The translations under genes were made by a program, and so were the position numbers. A model generated the notes under the pieces. It searched no databases. It had not been told where the DNA came from and worked only from the letters and a program-made list of their open reading frames with translations. Shown piece after piece: positions 1 to 4,766 of a stretch of DNA of 5,697 nt (positions are counted from its first letter, which is position 1; each line of letters opens with the position of its first letter). The stretch lies in contig JAPKYO010000062.1 of NCBI GenBank assembly GCA_026394265.1, positions 1 through 5,697 on the forward strand. Reading direction: 5' to 3'. This DNA is from Candidatus Bathyarchaeota archaeon (GTDB lineage Archaea > Thermoproteota > Bathyarchaeia > TCS64).

Positions 1-560
1 AGCACCGACGTGATGCCGTGCCTCTTCGCTATCCTCGCCCCAGCGGCGATGTCCACGAGCCTGAGCGTCGGGTTCGTAGGCGTCTCGAGGTATAGGAGCT
101 TCGTCCGCTCGTTTACGAGCCCCTCGACCTCGCCCACGTTCGTTGTGTCGAAGAAGTGGGTCTTGATCCCCATCTTCTCCTCGAGCAGCTTGAAGAAGTG
201 GAACGTCTCCCCGTAGAGCTCCCTCTGCGCGATGACCTCATCGCCACGTGTGACGAGGCTGGTTATCGTAGAGGTGATGGCGGCCATCCCGGCGCTGAAG
301 ACTGCGGCGTCCTCGCCACCCTCGACGGCGGCGATCTTGAGCTCGGAGACCCTCTGCGTCGGGTTGCCTGTGCTCGTGTAGGTGAACCCGCCCTTCTTGT
401 GCCGGTATCTGGCTATGAGGTCGGGGACGTTTGGGACGGCGTAGGTCGTGGTCTGATAGATCGGTGGGACTATCGCCCCCCACGCCGGGTCGGGCTCAGA
501 TGCGACGTGTACACACTTCGTGGATGGGCCGAGGCTCTCTTCCTTCTTCATGTCTGCCAT
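1..560 (-). CDS. PLP-dependent Cys/Met metabolism enzyme (cystathionine gamma-synthase / methionine gamma-lyase family), N-terminal part
   Basis: The first 186 residues are visible; the rest runs off the left edge. The family uses pyridoxal phosphate for gamma-replacement or elimination on sulfur amino acids (cystathionine synthesis or cleavage, methionine to methanethiol and 2-oxobutyrate) and acts as a cytosolic tetramer. Visible family motifs are PPIYQTTTY (32-40), GNPT (65-68), the SAGMAAI turn (89-95), the LYGET tyrosine that stacks on PLP (Y116) and the ETPTNPT segment (159-165). The PLP lysine and its paired aspartate lie outside the window. Position 63 is serine in YTSTGNPT, where many family members have a phosphate-binding arginine (YSRxxNPT). 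The ATG at 558-560 is chosen because GTGAT lies just upstream and a TATA box about 35 bp upstream; a second ATG at 549-551 has no such support. The gene follows the LarA-like gene after 97 to 102 bp but has its own promoter. The exact reaction cannot be told from this half. Confidence 0.9.
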   Translation of the reverse strand, partial: MADMKKEESLGPSTKCVHVASEPDPAWGAIVPPIYQTTTYAVPNVPDLIARYRHKKGGFTYTSTGNPTQRVSELKIAAVEGGEDAAVFSAGMAAITSTITSLVTRGDEVIAQRELYGETFHFFKLLEEKMGIKTHFFDTTNVGEVEGLVNERTKLLYLETPTNPTLRLVDIAAGARIAKRHGITSV

Positions 561-579
561 CTTATCACGGAATCATCAT

Positions 580-600
580 CCGTTATTCGCCATATAACGG
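580..600. repeat. Perfect inverted repeat over the TATA box (putative operator)
   Basis: Two perfect 7-bp arms, CCGTTAT (580-586) and ATAACGG (594-600), are separated by seven bases. The arm centres are 14 bp apart, and one arm holds the TATA-like box of the PLP-enzyme gene. Such a placement would let a dimeric repressor exclude TBP. The symmetry is seen directly; the operator role is inference. Read as RNA it would also be a weak hairpin, but it has no T-run to act as a terminator and lies ahead of the predicted transcript. Confidence 0.5.
592..598 (-). promoter_or_regulatory. TATA-like box of the PLP-enzyme gene
   Basis: The minus strand reads GTTATAT in the spacer between the LarA-like gene and the PLP-enzyme gene. 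Its centre, near 595, predicts a start of transcription near 569, about nine bases before the ATG at 560. That leaves a very short leader, as is common in archaea. The box lies inside the inverted repeat at 580-600. Confidence 0.5.
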
Positions 601-662
601 TTCAGAGAATCAGCGGATCGATTCGACGCGCTTTAGCCGAAGGTCAGATAGGATTTGGTGGG

Positions 663-1934
663 TCACGGCTTCATCTTGTCGATGAAGGAGGCGGGGATGC
701 CGCTGGTGCCGTCTGGGAGGACGGCGACCCGGGGGCTCCCCTTGTGGTACTTCTTCAACTCCTCTATGACCTCGTCCCACTTCTTGCACCACGTGACGGT
801 GCCGGGGGCGCCGAGGCGCCACTCGAGGGTCTTCTGTGGGTAGGGGCTGTAGACGATGAGGCGTGCGCCGCGTGTGAGGTTGCGCGCCTTACCGCTCCAG
901 AGGCTCGCCGCGGCGTACTTGCCGTGGTTGTTGAATATCCAGTGGTTTATGTCGCCGTCGGGGTCGTTGCAGATGAGGACGACGGAGCCGTCCTGCTTGA
1001 CGGACTCCTGAGCGGGCCAGAGGCTTAGGTATGGCTCGTTTGGGCGCATGTAGCTGTTGGCGACGACGATGTCCATGTCGGCGGGGGACTCGGTCCTGTG
1101 CCAGCGGATCGCGCCCTCGGATGCCCTGCGGTGGGTCTGGACGAAGTCGCCGGCATAGGTCTCGACGGGGTCGCGCCTGAGGTTGAGGACGGAGTCTATC
1201 TTGAAGTCGAGGCCGGCGATGCGTGCAGCCTCCTCGAGGTCGAGGCGGAGGACGTTGGTGTCGTTCTTGAGGTAACCAGTCGTTTTATGGGGGGCGAGGC
1301 CGGGGCCGAAGCCGCCGATTGGGCCGTGGTTGGCGCGTATCGTCTCGATGCCCGCGATGCCGGGGCTGATTATCTTGCCTCCAGCGCTCATGCCGCTCAT
1401 TCTGTGGTAGAGTACGCTGCCGATGCCTATCTTTAGGTCGCAGGCGGCTACCTCGGCGTTGATCCAGACGGGGGCGCCGTAGCTCGTGGTGCCGACCTGT
1501 TTGCACATCTCGTATGGGTTGTGGTTGTAGATGGGGTATCTCTCCATGATGTCCTCGCCGAGCTTCTTGGCGAAGAACTGGCGGCCGAATGTGCCGTGGC
1601 TCCCGGGGGCGATGACGAAGCGGATGTTCTCATCCTTGATGCCGGCCTTCTTGATCTCCTCAAGCACGATCGGGGCGTACTGGTAGGTCTTGGTTGGGCG
1701 TGTGGAGTCGTCGAAGATGATCACCGCTTCCTTCCGGTCCTTGGCGAGCTTCGCAAGCGGCTTCGTGCCGAGGGGGTTCCTTATCGCCTTCCTTATCTCG
1801 GCCTTCGTCAACCCCTTCTGGTCCTCGCAGGCCATTTTGCACCGCTGGACCTTCCAAGTGGAGGGAAACGTGAGCTGGAGGGGCTTGTCCTTGAACCAAG
1901 GCTGCCCGGGCACCTCAACTATCGTGTCTGCCAA
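663..1934 (-). CDS. LarA-like nickel-pincer-nucleotide 2-hydroxyacid racemase/epimerase (DUF2088 family), substrate unknown
   Basis: The protein has 423 residues, about the length of Lactobacillus LarA, and spans both LarA domains. LarA enzymes use a nickel pincer nucleotide tethered to lysine to racemise or epimerise 2-hydroxy acids by hydride transfer. Active-site positions are kept in order and spacing: DDSTRP (75-80, with R79), H113 in PGSHG, H177 in YHR, the cofactor lysine K187 in AGGKIISPG, and the nickel ligand H203 in ANHG. The region where LarA carries its substrate-contacting Gln and Lys (YQxxK) reads YLSLW (302-306) here, so lactate is doubtful. Homologues acting on malate, hydroxyglutarate, phenyllactate or sugar acids are known; which applies cannot be read. 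The start is TTG at 1932-1934, with GAGGTCATC just upstream and an in-frame stop a little further up. The cofactor-making genes (larB, larC, larE) are not in the window. Confidence 0.9.
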   Translation of the reverse strand: MADTIVEVPGQPWFKDKPLQLTFPSTWKVQRCKMACEDQKGLTKAEIRKAIRNPLGTKPLAKLAKDRKEAVIIFDDSTRPTKTYQYAPIVLEEIKKAGIKDENIRFVIAPGSHGTFGRQFFAKKLGEDIMERYPIYNHNPYEMCKQVGTTSYGAPVWINAEVAACDLKIGIGSVLYHRMSGMSAGGKIISPGIAGIETIRANHGPIGGFGPGLAPHKTTGYLKNDTNVLRLDLEEAARIAGLDFKIDSVLNLRRDPVETYAGDFVQTHRRASEGAIRWHRTESPADMDIVVANSYMRPNEPYLSLWPAQESVKQDGSVVLICNDPDGDINHWIFNNHGKYAAASLWSGKARNLTRGARLIVYSPYPQKTLEWRLGAPGTVTWCKKWDEVIEELKKYHKGSPRVAVLPDGTSGIPASFIDKMKP

Positions 1935-1937
1935 GTC

Positions 1938-1946
1938 GATGACCTC
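1938..1946 (-). promoter_or_regulatory. Shine-Dalgarno site that decides the TTG start of the LarA-like gene
   Basis: GAGGTCATC on the minus strand, three bases before TTG, resembles the archaeal consensus GGAGGTGATC and puts the GAGGT core seven bases from the start. A near copy, GAGGTTATC, lies about 19 bp further upstream with no start after it. Confidence 0.55.
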
Positions 1947-1972
1947 GGAATGAAGATAACCTCATGGGAGGA

Positions 1973-1980
1973 GATATAAA
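1973..1980 (-). promoter_or_regulatory. TATA box of the LarA-like gene
   Basis: TTTATATC on the minus strand lies just after the toxin gene's stop. Its centre predicts a transcript start near 1950, which gives a leader of about 16 bases that includes the GAGGTCATC ribosome binding site. The T-rich stretch here (ATTTCTTTATATC) could also help end transcription of the toxin gene. Confidence 0.6.
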
Positions 1981-1990
1981 GAAATGCAGC

Positions 1991-2377
1991 CTACCGTTGC
2001 TTCCCCACCCTTATCTTTGTTCTTACGACCCCGAGTATGCTCTCGAAAGCCATGAGCGGGTCCTCGACTAGCCTTCTTTCCGCGACGTTTTCCTCGGAGC
2101 CGTCGTGGAAGTGAGGAAAGGCCCTTTTTCCGCCCCTCTTATGGGGCGCGTTGTCGTACCTGTAGATGGTCCCGTTGACTCCCCTGCGCTCCCAGTGATA
2201 CGAGTACCTGCCCGAGGGGGAGAGCCATACATCGAGAAATGTATCGTCTACGAGGAGAAGCCGGAGCTTCTCGATGGTGCCGGAGGGTTTTCTGTGGATG
2301 GTTGCGTCGGTCACGATGTCGGGGTAGCCGTCGAGGGCGGTCTCCCGCATGGCGGAGAGGAGCGCTTCGACGTCCAA
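1991..2377 (-). CDS. TumE/DUF6516-family putative toxin
   Basis: This small protein has 128 residues from the chosen start. It carries the signature I associate with the TumE (DUF6516) toxin family: a strand-rich centre with LLLVDDTFLDVWLS (about 40-53), SYHW (59-62), then YRYDNAPH (72-79) and FPHFH (87-91). The paired histidine motifs suggest a catalytic or metal-binding site, but the family's mechanism is not something I can state. The TTG at 2375-2377 is chosen because GGGGTGAGG lies five bases upstream and contains the antitoxin's stop codon, leaving a 7-bp gap between the genes. An ATG at 2426-2428 would add 17 residues inside the antitoxin gene without a ribosome binding site, and an ATG at 2348-2350 would shorten it by nine. 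The upstream partner supports a toxin-antitoxin reading; toxicity is inferred from family and order. Confidence 0.8.
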   Translation of the reverse strand: MDVEALLSAMRETALDGYPDIVTDATIHRKPSGTIEKLRLLLVDDTFLDVWLSPSGRYSYHWERRGVNGTIYRYDNAPHKRGGKRAFPHFHDGSEENVAERRLVEDPLMAFESILGVVRTKIRVGKQR

Positions 2378-2382
2378 ACTCG

Positions 2383-2391
2383 CCTCACCCC
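2383..2391 (-). promoter_or_regulatory. Toxin ribosome binding site overlapping the antitoxin stop codon
   Basis: GGGGTGAGG on the minus strand is a strong archaeal Shine-Dalgarno match five bases before the toxin's TTG. The antitoxin's TGA stop (2385-2387) is inside it. A ribosome ending the antitoxin therefore sits on the toxin's initiation site, which suggests coupled, ordered translation with less toxin than antitoxin. Confidence 0.55.
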
Positions 2392-2672
2392 GCCTTAAGC
2401 TCGGACCTGATCCTCGCCGCCCTATCATCGAGGTTTTCCAGGGTTATGAGGTCCTCCCAGGCGGGGTGCTCGGGTGCCTCCCCCCCGCGTATCTTCGCCT
2501 CGAGCGCCGTTGCGGTCTTCACGCCATACCTGATCCTGATCTCGTTTGCCTCGGCTAGACACTCGCGGAGCTGGGAGCGGAGGTACTCATCGACGCCTCG
2601 CCTGATGAGCTCGTCCCTGGGGACTCCGAGGTTCTTGGAAACTCGGTCTAGAAGCTCGGTGGTCTCGGTCAT
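2385..2672 (-). CDS. Putative antitoxin of the TumE-like module
   Basis: This is an acidic, helix-rich 95-residue protein directly upstream of the TumE-like toxin. Residues 5-40 (LLDRVSKNLGVPRDELIRRG and on) look like a small DNA-binding helical region in which a glycine turn precedes a second helix, as in many antitoxins and ribbon-helix-helix-like proteins; this is a resemblance and no domain was tested. The C-terminal part holds EIRIRYGVKTATALEAKI (44-61) followed by HPAWED (69-74), a pattern I know from antitoxin-like partners of small toxins, where this part likely wraps the toxin. The ATG at 2670-2672 is chosen because AGGTG lies five bases upstream and a TATA-like box at the right distance. 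A GTG at 2724-2726 would add 18 residues but overlaps both the promoter and the previous gene. It probably autoregulates the pair, as antitoxins commonly do. Confidence 0.75.
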   Translation of the reverse strand: MTETTELLDRVSKNLGVPRDELIRRGVDEYLRSQLRECLAEANEIRIRYGVKTATALEAKIRGGEAPEHPAWEDLITLENLDDRAARIRSELKAG

Positions 2673-2677
2673 AGCGG

Positions 2678-2682
2678 CACCT
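2678..2682 (-). promoter_or_regulatory. Shine-Dalgarno site of the antitoxin gene
   Basis: AGGTG on the minus strand, five bases before the ATG at 2672, supports this start over the in-frame GTG at 2726. Confidence 0.5.
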
Positions 2683-2700
2683 GAATCTTGCGACTCGGGG

Positions 2701-2708
2701 GTAATAAA
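2701..2708 (-). promoter_or_regulatory. TATA-like box of the toxin-antitoxin module
   Basis: TTTATTAC on the minus strand lies in the 46-bp gap after the thioredoxin-like gene. Its centre is about 32 bp before the antitoxin ATG, so the leader would be short and just include the AGGTG site. It gives the module its own promoter. Confidence 0.45.
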
Positions 2709-2718
2709 GGCTGTTTGC

Positions 2719-3312
2719 TTAGTCACCGTGGCGTTTTCTCAGGGCGGGGGCTGTCCTGAGTATTATGAGGGTTCGCTCGATGGCGTCGAGCCACTCGACG
2801 AGTTCCGCCTGCCTCGCGGCTGGGCTGAGGACACCGTGGTCCACGCCCCTGCCGGTCTCACGCGCCATCCTGCTCCTGTAGACGCTGAGGCTGCGGTCGC
2901 CGAGGCGGTCGACCTCGAACCAGTCCTCGCTGAGGATGACGACGCGTGGCACCTTTGGGGCGCCCATGATCTTCAACTCGTCGCGCAGCTCGGGGGATGC
3001 GTCGCGGTCTATGAGGCGCAGCTCCGCCTTCTCGCCTATCGTCTCGATGATGGTTGTCAGATAGGGGAGTACCCGGGCGCAGTCCAAGCACCACGTTGCG
3101 CCCTCCACGAGTATCCTGATGGTCCTGTTGTACCCCTGGAGGCGCGCCCTCTGATCATCGGTGAGCGTCGGCGCCCTCTCGGCGGACTCCACCCAGCGCT
3201 TCCCCTGATCCTCGGGTGCACACGCGAGGAACTCGTCTAGGGGCTTCGCCTGCTCCCAGTTCCTCTTCCACAACTCGGCGCGTATGTCGTAGTAGGCGGG
3301 CTTCTCGGCCAA
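2719..3312 (-). CDS. Thioredoxin-fold protein with WCLDC active site (Thioredoxin_9-like)
   Basis: The 197-residue protein has a thioredoxin core in its middle: strand TIRILVEGATWCLDC (64-78) with a CxxC redox pair at C75 and C78, then a helix (79-92), strand AELRLIDRDASPELRD (97-111), and KVPRVVIL (120-127) whose P122 is the expected cis-proline by the active site. The WCxDC and DRD pattern resembles the cytosolic Thioredoxin_9 group (thiol-disulfide isomerase/thioredoxin-like). It is larger than a plain thioredoxin: about 60 extra N-terminal residues rich in Trp and charge, and a C-terminal helical tail. No signal peptide is seen, so it should reduce or isomerise disulfides, or carry a bound partner, in the cytosol. 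The TTG start (3310-3312) is the first one after an in-frame TGA nine bases upstream. It lies 44 bp after the winged-helix regulator gene and could be co-transcribed with it, although it has its own TATA-like box. Confidence 0.85.
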   Translation of the reverse strand: MAEKPAYYDIRAELWKRNWEQAKPLDEFLACAPEDQGKRWVESAERAPTLTDDQRARLQGYNRTIRILVEGATWCLDCARVLPYLTTIIETIGEKAELRLIDRDASPELRDELKIMGAPKVPRVVILSEDWFEVDRLGDRSLSVYRSRMARETGRGVDHGVLSPAARQAELVEWLDAIERTLIILRTAPALRKRHGD

Positions 3313-3339
3313 ATCAGATCAGGTGAAAGGGGGATTCCC

Positions 3340-3348
3340 GATTAATAA
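3340..3348 (-). promoter_or_regulatory. TATA-like box of the thioredoxin-like gene
   Basis: TTATTAATC on the minus strand is centred near 3344, which predicts a start of transcription near 3318, six or so bases before the TTG start. This would make a nearly leaderless mRNA and agrees with the absence of a good ribosome binding site. Confidence 0.45.
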
Positions 3349-3356
3349 CCTGTGGA

Positions 3357-3773
3357 TCAGGTCCTCGTCGGTTTCCCCGCCCTCCTGTTCCGGATAATGG
3401 GCTTCGGGGAGAGTTGGGCATCTTCAATCTGTCGCTCGCCAGCTTTCAGTGACTCACGCGCAGTCTCGGGGATCAGCGCGGCGACCATGGCGCCGTAGAG
3501 GTGTCTCCCGAACTCGGTCACGGAGTAGAACGAGTATCTATCATTCCCAAGCTCGTGCCTGTAGTAGTGCTCCACGAGGGCGGATTCCATGAGTCGCTGT
3601 AACTGATACGTGAGGGCGGAGCCCTCGACGCCCATTCGCGTCTTCAACTCGGAGAAGGACATTTCACCTCCCTCGAGAAGCGTGAGGAACACGGTGAGAC
3701 TCTGCTCGTTGCCAAGGCCTCTCAGGACCATCCTGATTTCGAGGGGCGCCGAGAGGGCGGAGAGCTGGACCAT
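3357..3773 (-). CDS. ArsR-like winged-helix transcriptional regulator
   Basis: The 138-residue protein has a winged helix-turn-helix in its first 90 residues: a helix about 23-34 (EQSLTVFLTLLEGG), a second in SFSELKTRMGVE (39-50), the likely recognition helix in GSALTYQLQRLMESALVE (51-68), then a beta wing YYRHELGNDRYSFYSVTEFG (70-89). The TYQLQRL run corresponds to the ShHLkxL-type recognition helix of ArsR-like proteins. No cysteines are present, so a classical ArsR metal site is unlikely. The last 30 residues are basic and probably disordered. The ATG at 3771-3773 has no ribosome binding site, and the TATA box lies 26 bp upstream, as expected for a leaderless mRNA. A perfect palindrome sits between box and start, suggesting autorepression. 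Its neighbour downstream is a thioredoxin-like gene, which could be a target. The ligand is not known. Confidence 0.8.
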   Translation of the reverse strand: MVQLSALSAPLEIRMVLRGLGNEQSLTVFLTLLEGGEMSFSELKTRMGVEGSALTYQLQRLMESALVEHYYRHELGNDRYSFYSVTEFGRHLYGAMVAALIPETARESLKAGERQIEDAQLSPKPIIRNRRAGKPTRT

Positions 3774-3777
3774 ATTA

Positions 3778-3792
3778 GTAAAATTATTTTAC
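3778..3792. repeat. Perfect 15-bp palindrome in the regulator promoter (putative operator)
   Basis: GTAAAAT (3778-3784) and ATTTTAC (3786-3792) are exact inverted arms around one central base. The site begins five bases before the regulator's ATG and ends four bases from the TATA-like box, so a bound dimer would cover the transcription start. The most economical reading is an autoregulatory operator of the winged-helix protein. AT-rich sequence makes chance palindromes likelier, but the position is exact. Confidence 0.5.
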
Positions 3793-3795
3793 CGA

Positions 3796-3803
3796 GATAA
3801 AAA
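3796..3803 (-). promoter_or_regulatory. TATA box of the winged-helix regulator gene
   Basis: TTTTTATC on the minus strand is centred 26 bp from the ATG at 3773, which is the usual archaeal TATA-to-start distance and implies a leaderless transcript. A second AT-rich stretch (about 3813-3821, TATATTATA) could be an alternative box giving an 18-base leader. The T-runs here may also end transcription of the de-N-acetylase gene, which stops at 3823. Confidence 0.55.
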
Positions 3804-3822
3804 TATTTACACTATAATATAA

Positions 3823-4668
3823 TTAATTCCAAGTAACAGTTGTGATCCGTGGAGAGCCGAAGCTCCGCTTGAGCCAGTCCTCGTAGAGGTTGTCGAGGGG
3901 GCTCGGTATCATAGGGTCGTGCCGAGCGTATGCCTCGAAGACGGCGCGTTTCCTGTGGTAGACGACGTCGGGGAGGTTCGGGGGTTGCAGGTCGCTGCTG
4001 TAACCCCTGAAGAGCATTAGGCTTACCCTCGACCTATCCGCTGCTTCGGCGGCGAATCTCCCCGTATAGAGGTGGTCTAAGTGGTCACAGCCGGCGACCC
4101 AGCCCTCGGGGTCGTGTGTCGAGACAACGTCGGCCCCTGCGAGGCGGATGATCTCTACTAGAGCCGAGATTAGCCTCTCCCGCGTGTAGCGGTTGGAACC
4201 GTTAACCGTCTTGACTTCCTCGCCTTCCCAAATCCGCTCAAGCGCCTTGCTCGGTGCCAGTTCCTTGCTCAGGCATCCCCCGTCGGGCAGGCGCAGGAAG
4301 ACGAGTCGGACCTTCCCATCCGCCGACACTGAGGACGCGATATTTCCCCCAGCCAAACTGAGGACCCCGTCTCTCCACCCCGAGGCCCCCATCGCCGAGT
4401 AGGCGGCGCGCTCCCCCTCCTCCCGTCCCTGCCAGTAGGACTCACCGAGTCCTGCGTCCCCCGCCGTCAAGTAGACCGTCCATACACCTACACCCGATGC
4501 GACATCATCCATCAGGCTCGGGCTCATGAAGATCAGGTCGTCGTCCTGATGCGCGGAGAAGTAGATGTGAACCACGGCTAAGGATGCGAGCAGCCACGGA
4601 AAAAACAACCCATCGAAAAGCCCCGAAAATGACACGAAAAAGCCCCGAAAATGCGCGAAAATGTACAT
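3823..4668 (-). CDS. PIG-L/LmbE family zinc-dependent de-N-acetylase
   Basis: From the chosen ATG the protein has 281 residues. The family removes acetyl groups from N-acetylglucosamine-containing substrates using zinc (PIG-L, MshB, BshB, LmbE). Signature residues from this start: SAHQDDDLIF (38-47), whose H40 and D43 match zinc ligands and D42 the general base; YLTAGDAG (66-73) and the following YW, RExG and AYxxMG pattern; STHDPEG (183-189); and DHLDH (195-199), whose H196 and H199 match the histidine pair of MshB. The C-terminal part has AYARHD (246-251), typical of the family. The first 31 residues are rich in Phe and hydrophobic; they do not form a convincing signal peptide because cleavage would cut the core strand. 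The ATG at 4666-4668 fits a TATA-like box 26 bp upstream; a GTG at 4675-4677 would add three residues, and a GTG at 4573-4575 would remove the odd N-terminus. The substrate is unknown. Confidence 0.85.
   Translation of the reverse strand: MYIFAHFRGFFVSFSGLFDGLFFPWLLASLAVVHIYFSAHQDDDLIFMSPSLMDDVASGVGVWTVYLTAGDAGLGESYWQGREEGERAAYSAMGASGWRDGVLSLAGGNIASSVSADGKVRLVFLRLPDGGCLSKELAPSKALERIWEGEEVKTVNGSNRYTRERLISALVEIIRLAGADVVSTHDPEGWVAGCDHLDHLYTGRFAAEAADRSRVSLMLFRGYSSDLQPPNLPDVVYHRKRAVFEAYARHDPMIPSPLDNLYEDWLKRSFGSPRITTVTWN
4616..4653. repeat. Tandem 16-bp direct repeats at the 5' end of the de-N-acetylase gene
   Basis: The plus-strand 16-mer AAAAGCCCCGAAAATG occurs at 4616-4631 and 4638-4653, a period of 22 bp, and its last eight bases recur at 4656-4663. 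The repeats fall in the T-rich (minus strand) segment encoding the odd Phe-rich N-terminus. They may be regulatory sequence upstream of the true start or repeats within the coding region. Confidence 0.6.
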
Positions 4669-4689
4669 AAAACGCACATTTTTGATCCC

Positions 4690-4697
4690 GAAATAAG
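4690..4697 (-). promoter_or_regulatory. TATA-like box of the de-N-acetylase gene
   Basis: CTTATTTC on the minus strand is centred about 26 bp before the ATG at 4668, so the mRNA would be leaderless. The match to a TATA box is moderate. TTTTATGT at about 4665-4672 is an alternative box, which would point to a start codon further inside. Confidence 0.35.
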
Positions 4698-4715
4698 GAT
4701 AACCAGAGCCCCGTT

Positions 4716-4733
4716 GAAGAAAAGAGGCTAAAA
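4716..4733 (-). terminator. T-rich candidate terminator after the amidohydrolase gene
   Basis: The minus strand reads TTTTAGCCTCTTTTCTTC about 33 bases after the amidohydrolase stop. Archaeal transcription often ends at such T-rich tracts without a hairpin. No strong stem is seen ahead of it. Confidence 0.35.
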
Positions 4734-4766
4734 TACGGCCCCGTTAGCTACCAGGGGGGAGGGGGG

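Noticed and set aside
607..624. GAATC...GATTC inverted repeat in the spacer after the LarA-like gene, as a terminator hairpin
   Set aside because: The arms are only five bases with an eight-base loop and no T-run follows, so it is within chance.
156..1028. Plus-strand open frame of 290 codons across the PLP-enzyme and LarA-like genes
   Set aside because: It lies antisense to two well-recognised proteins and crosses the promoter between them; its translation is low-complexity Gly/Ala/Val/Asp with no family motif. G+C-rich genes commonly leave such open antisense frames.
2426..2428. ATG at 2426-2428 as the toxin start
   Set aside because: It would overlap the antitoxin gene by 44 bases and has no ribosome binding site, whereas the TTG at 2377 has GGGGTGAGG at good spacing. 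It remains a fallback.
2239..3240. Plus-strand open frame of 333 codons
   Set aside because: It is antisense to the toxin, antitoxin and thioredoxin-like genes, spans their promoters and has no recognisable domain. The minus-strand genes have motifs, ribosome binding sites and TATA boxes.
4573..4668. Secretion signal peptide on the de-N-acetylase
   Set aside because: The hydrophobic stretch runs straight into the core strand and the AHQDDD zinc motif, so cleavage at the only plausible SA-H site would remove a structural strand and expose the zinc ligand.
4754..4766. Two runs of six G separated by A on the plus strand, as a G-quadruplex
   Set aside because: Only two G-runs are present in the stretch; an intramolecular quadruplex would need four. 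It sits directly after the amidohydrolase stop and may be composition only.
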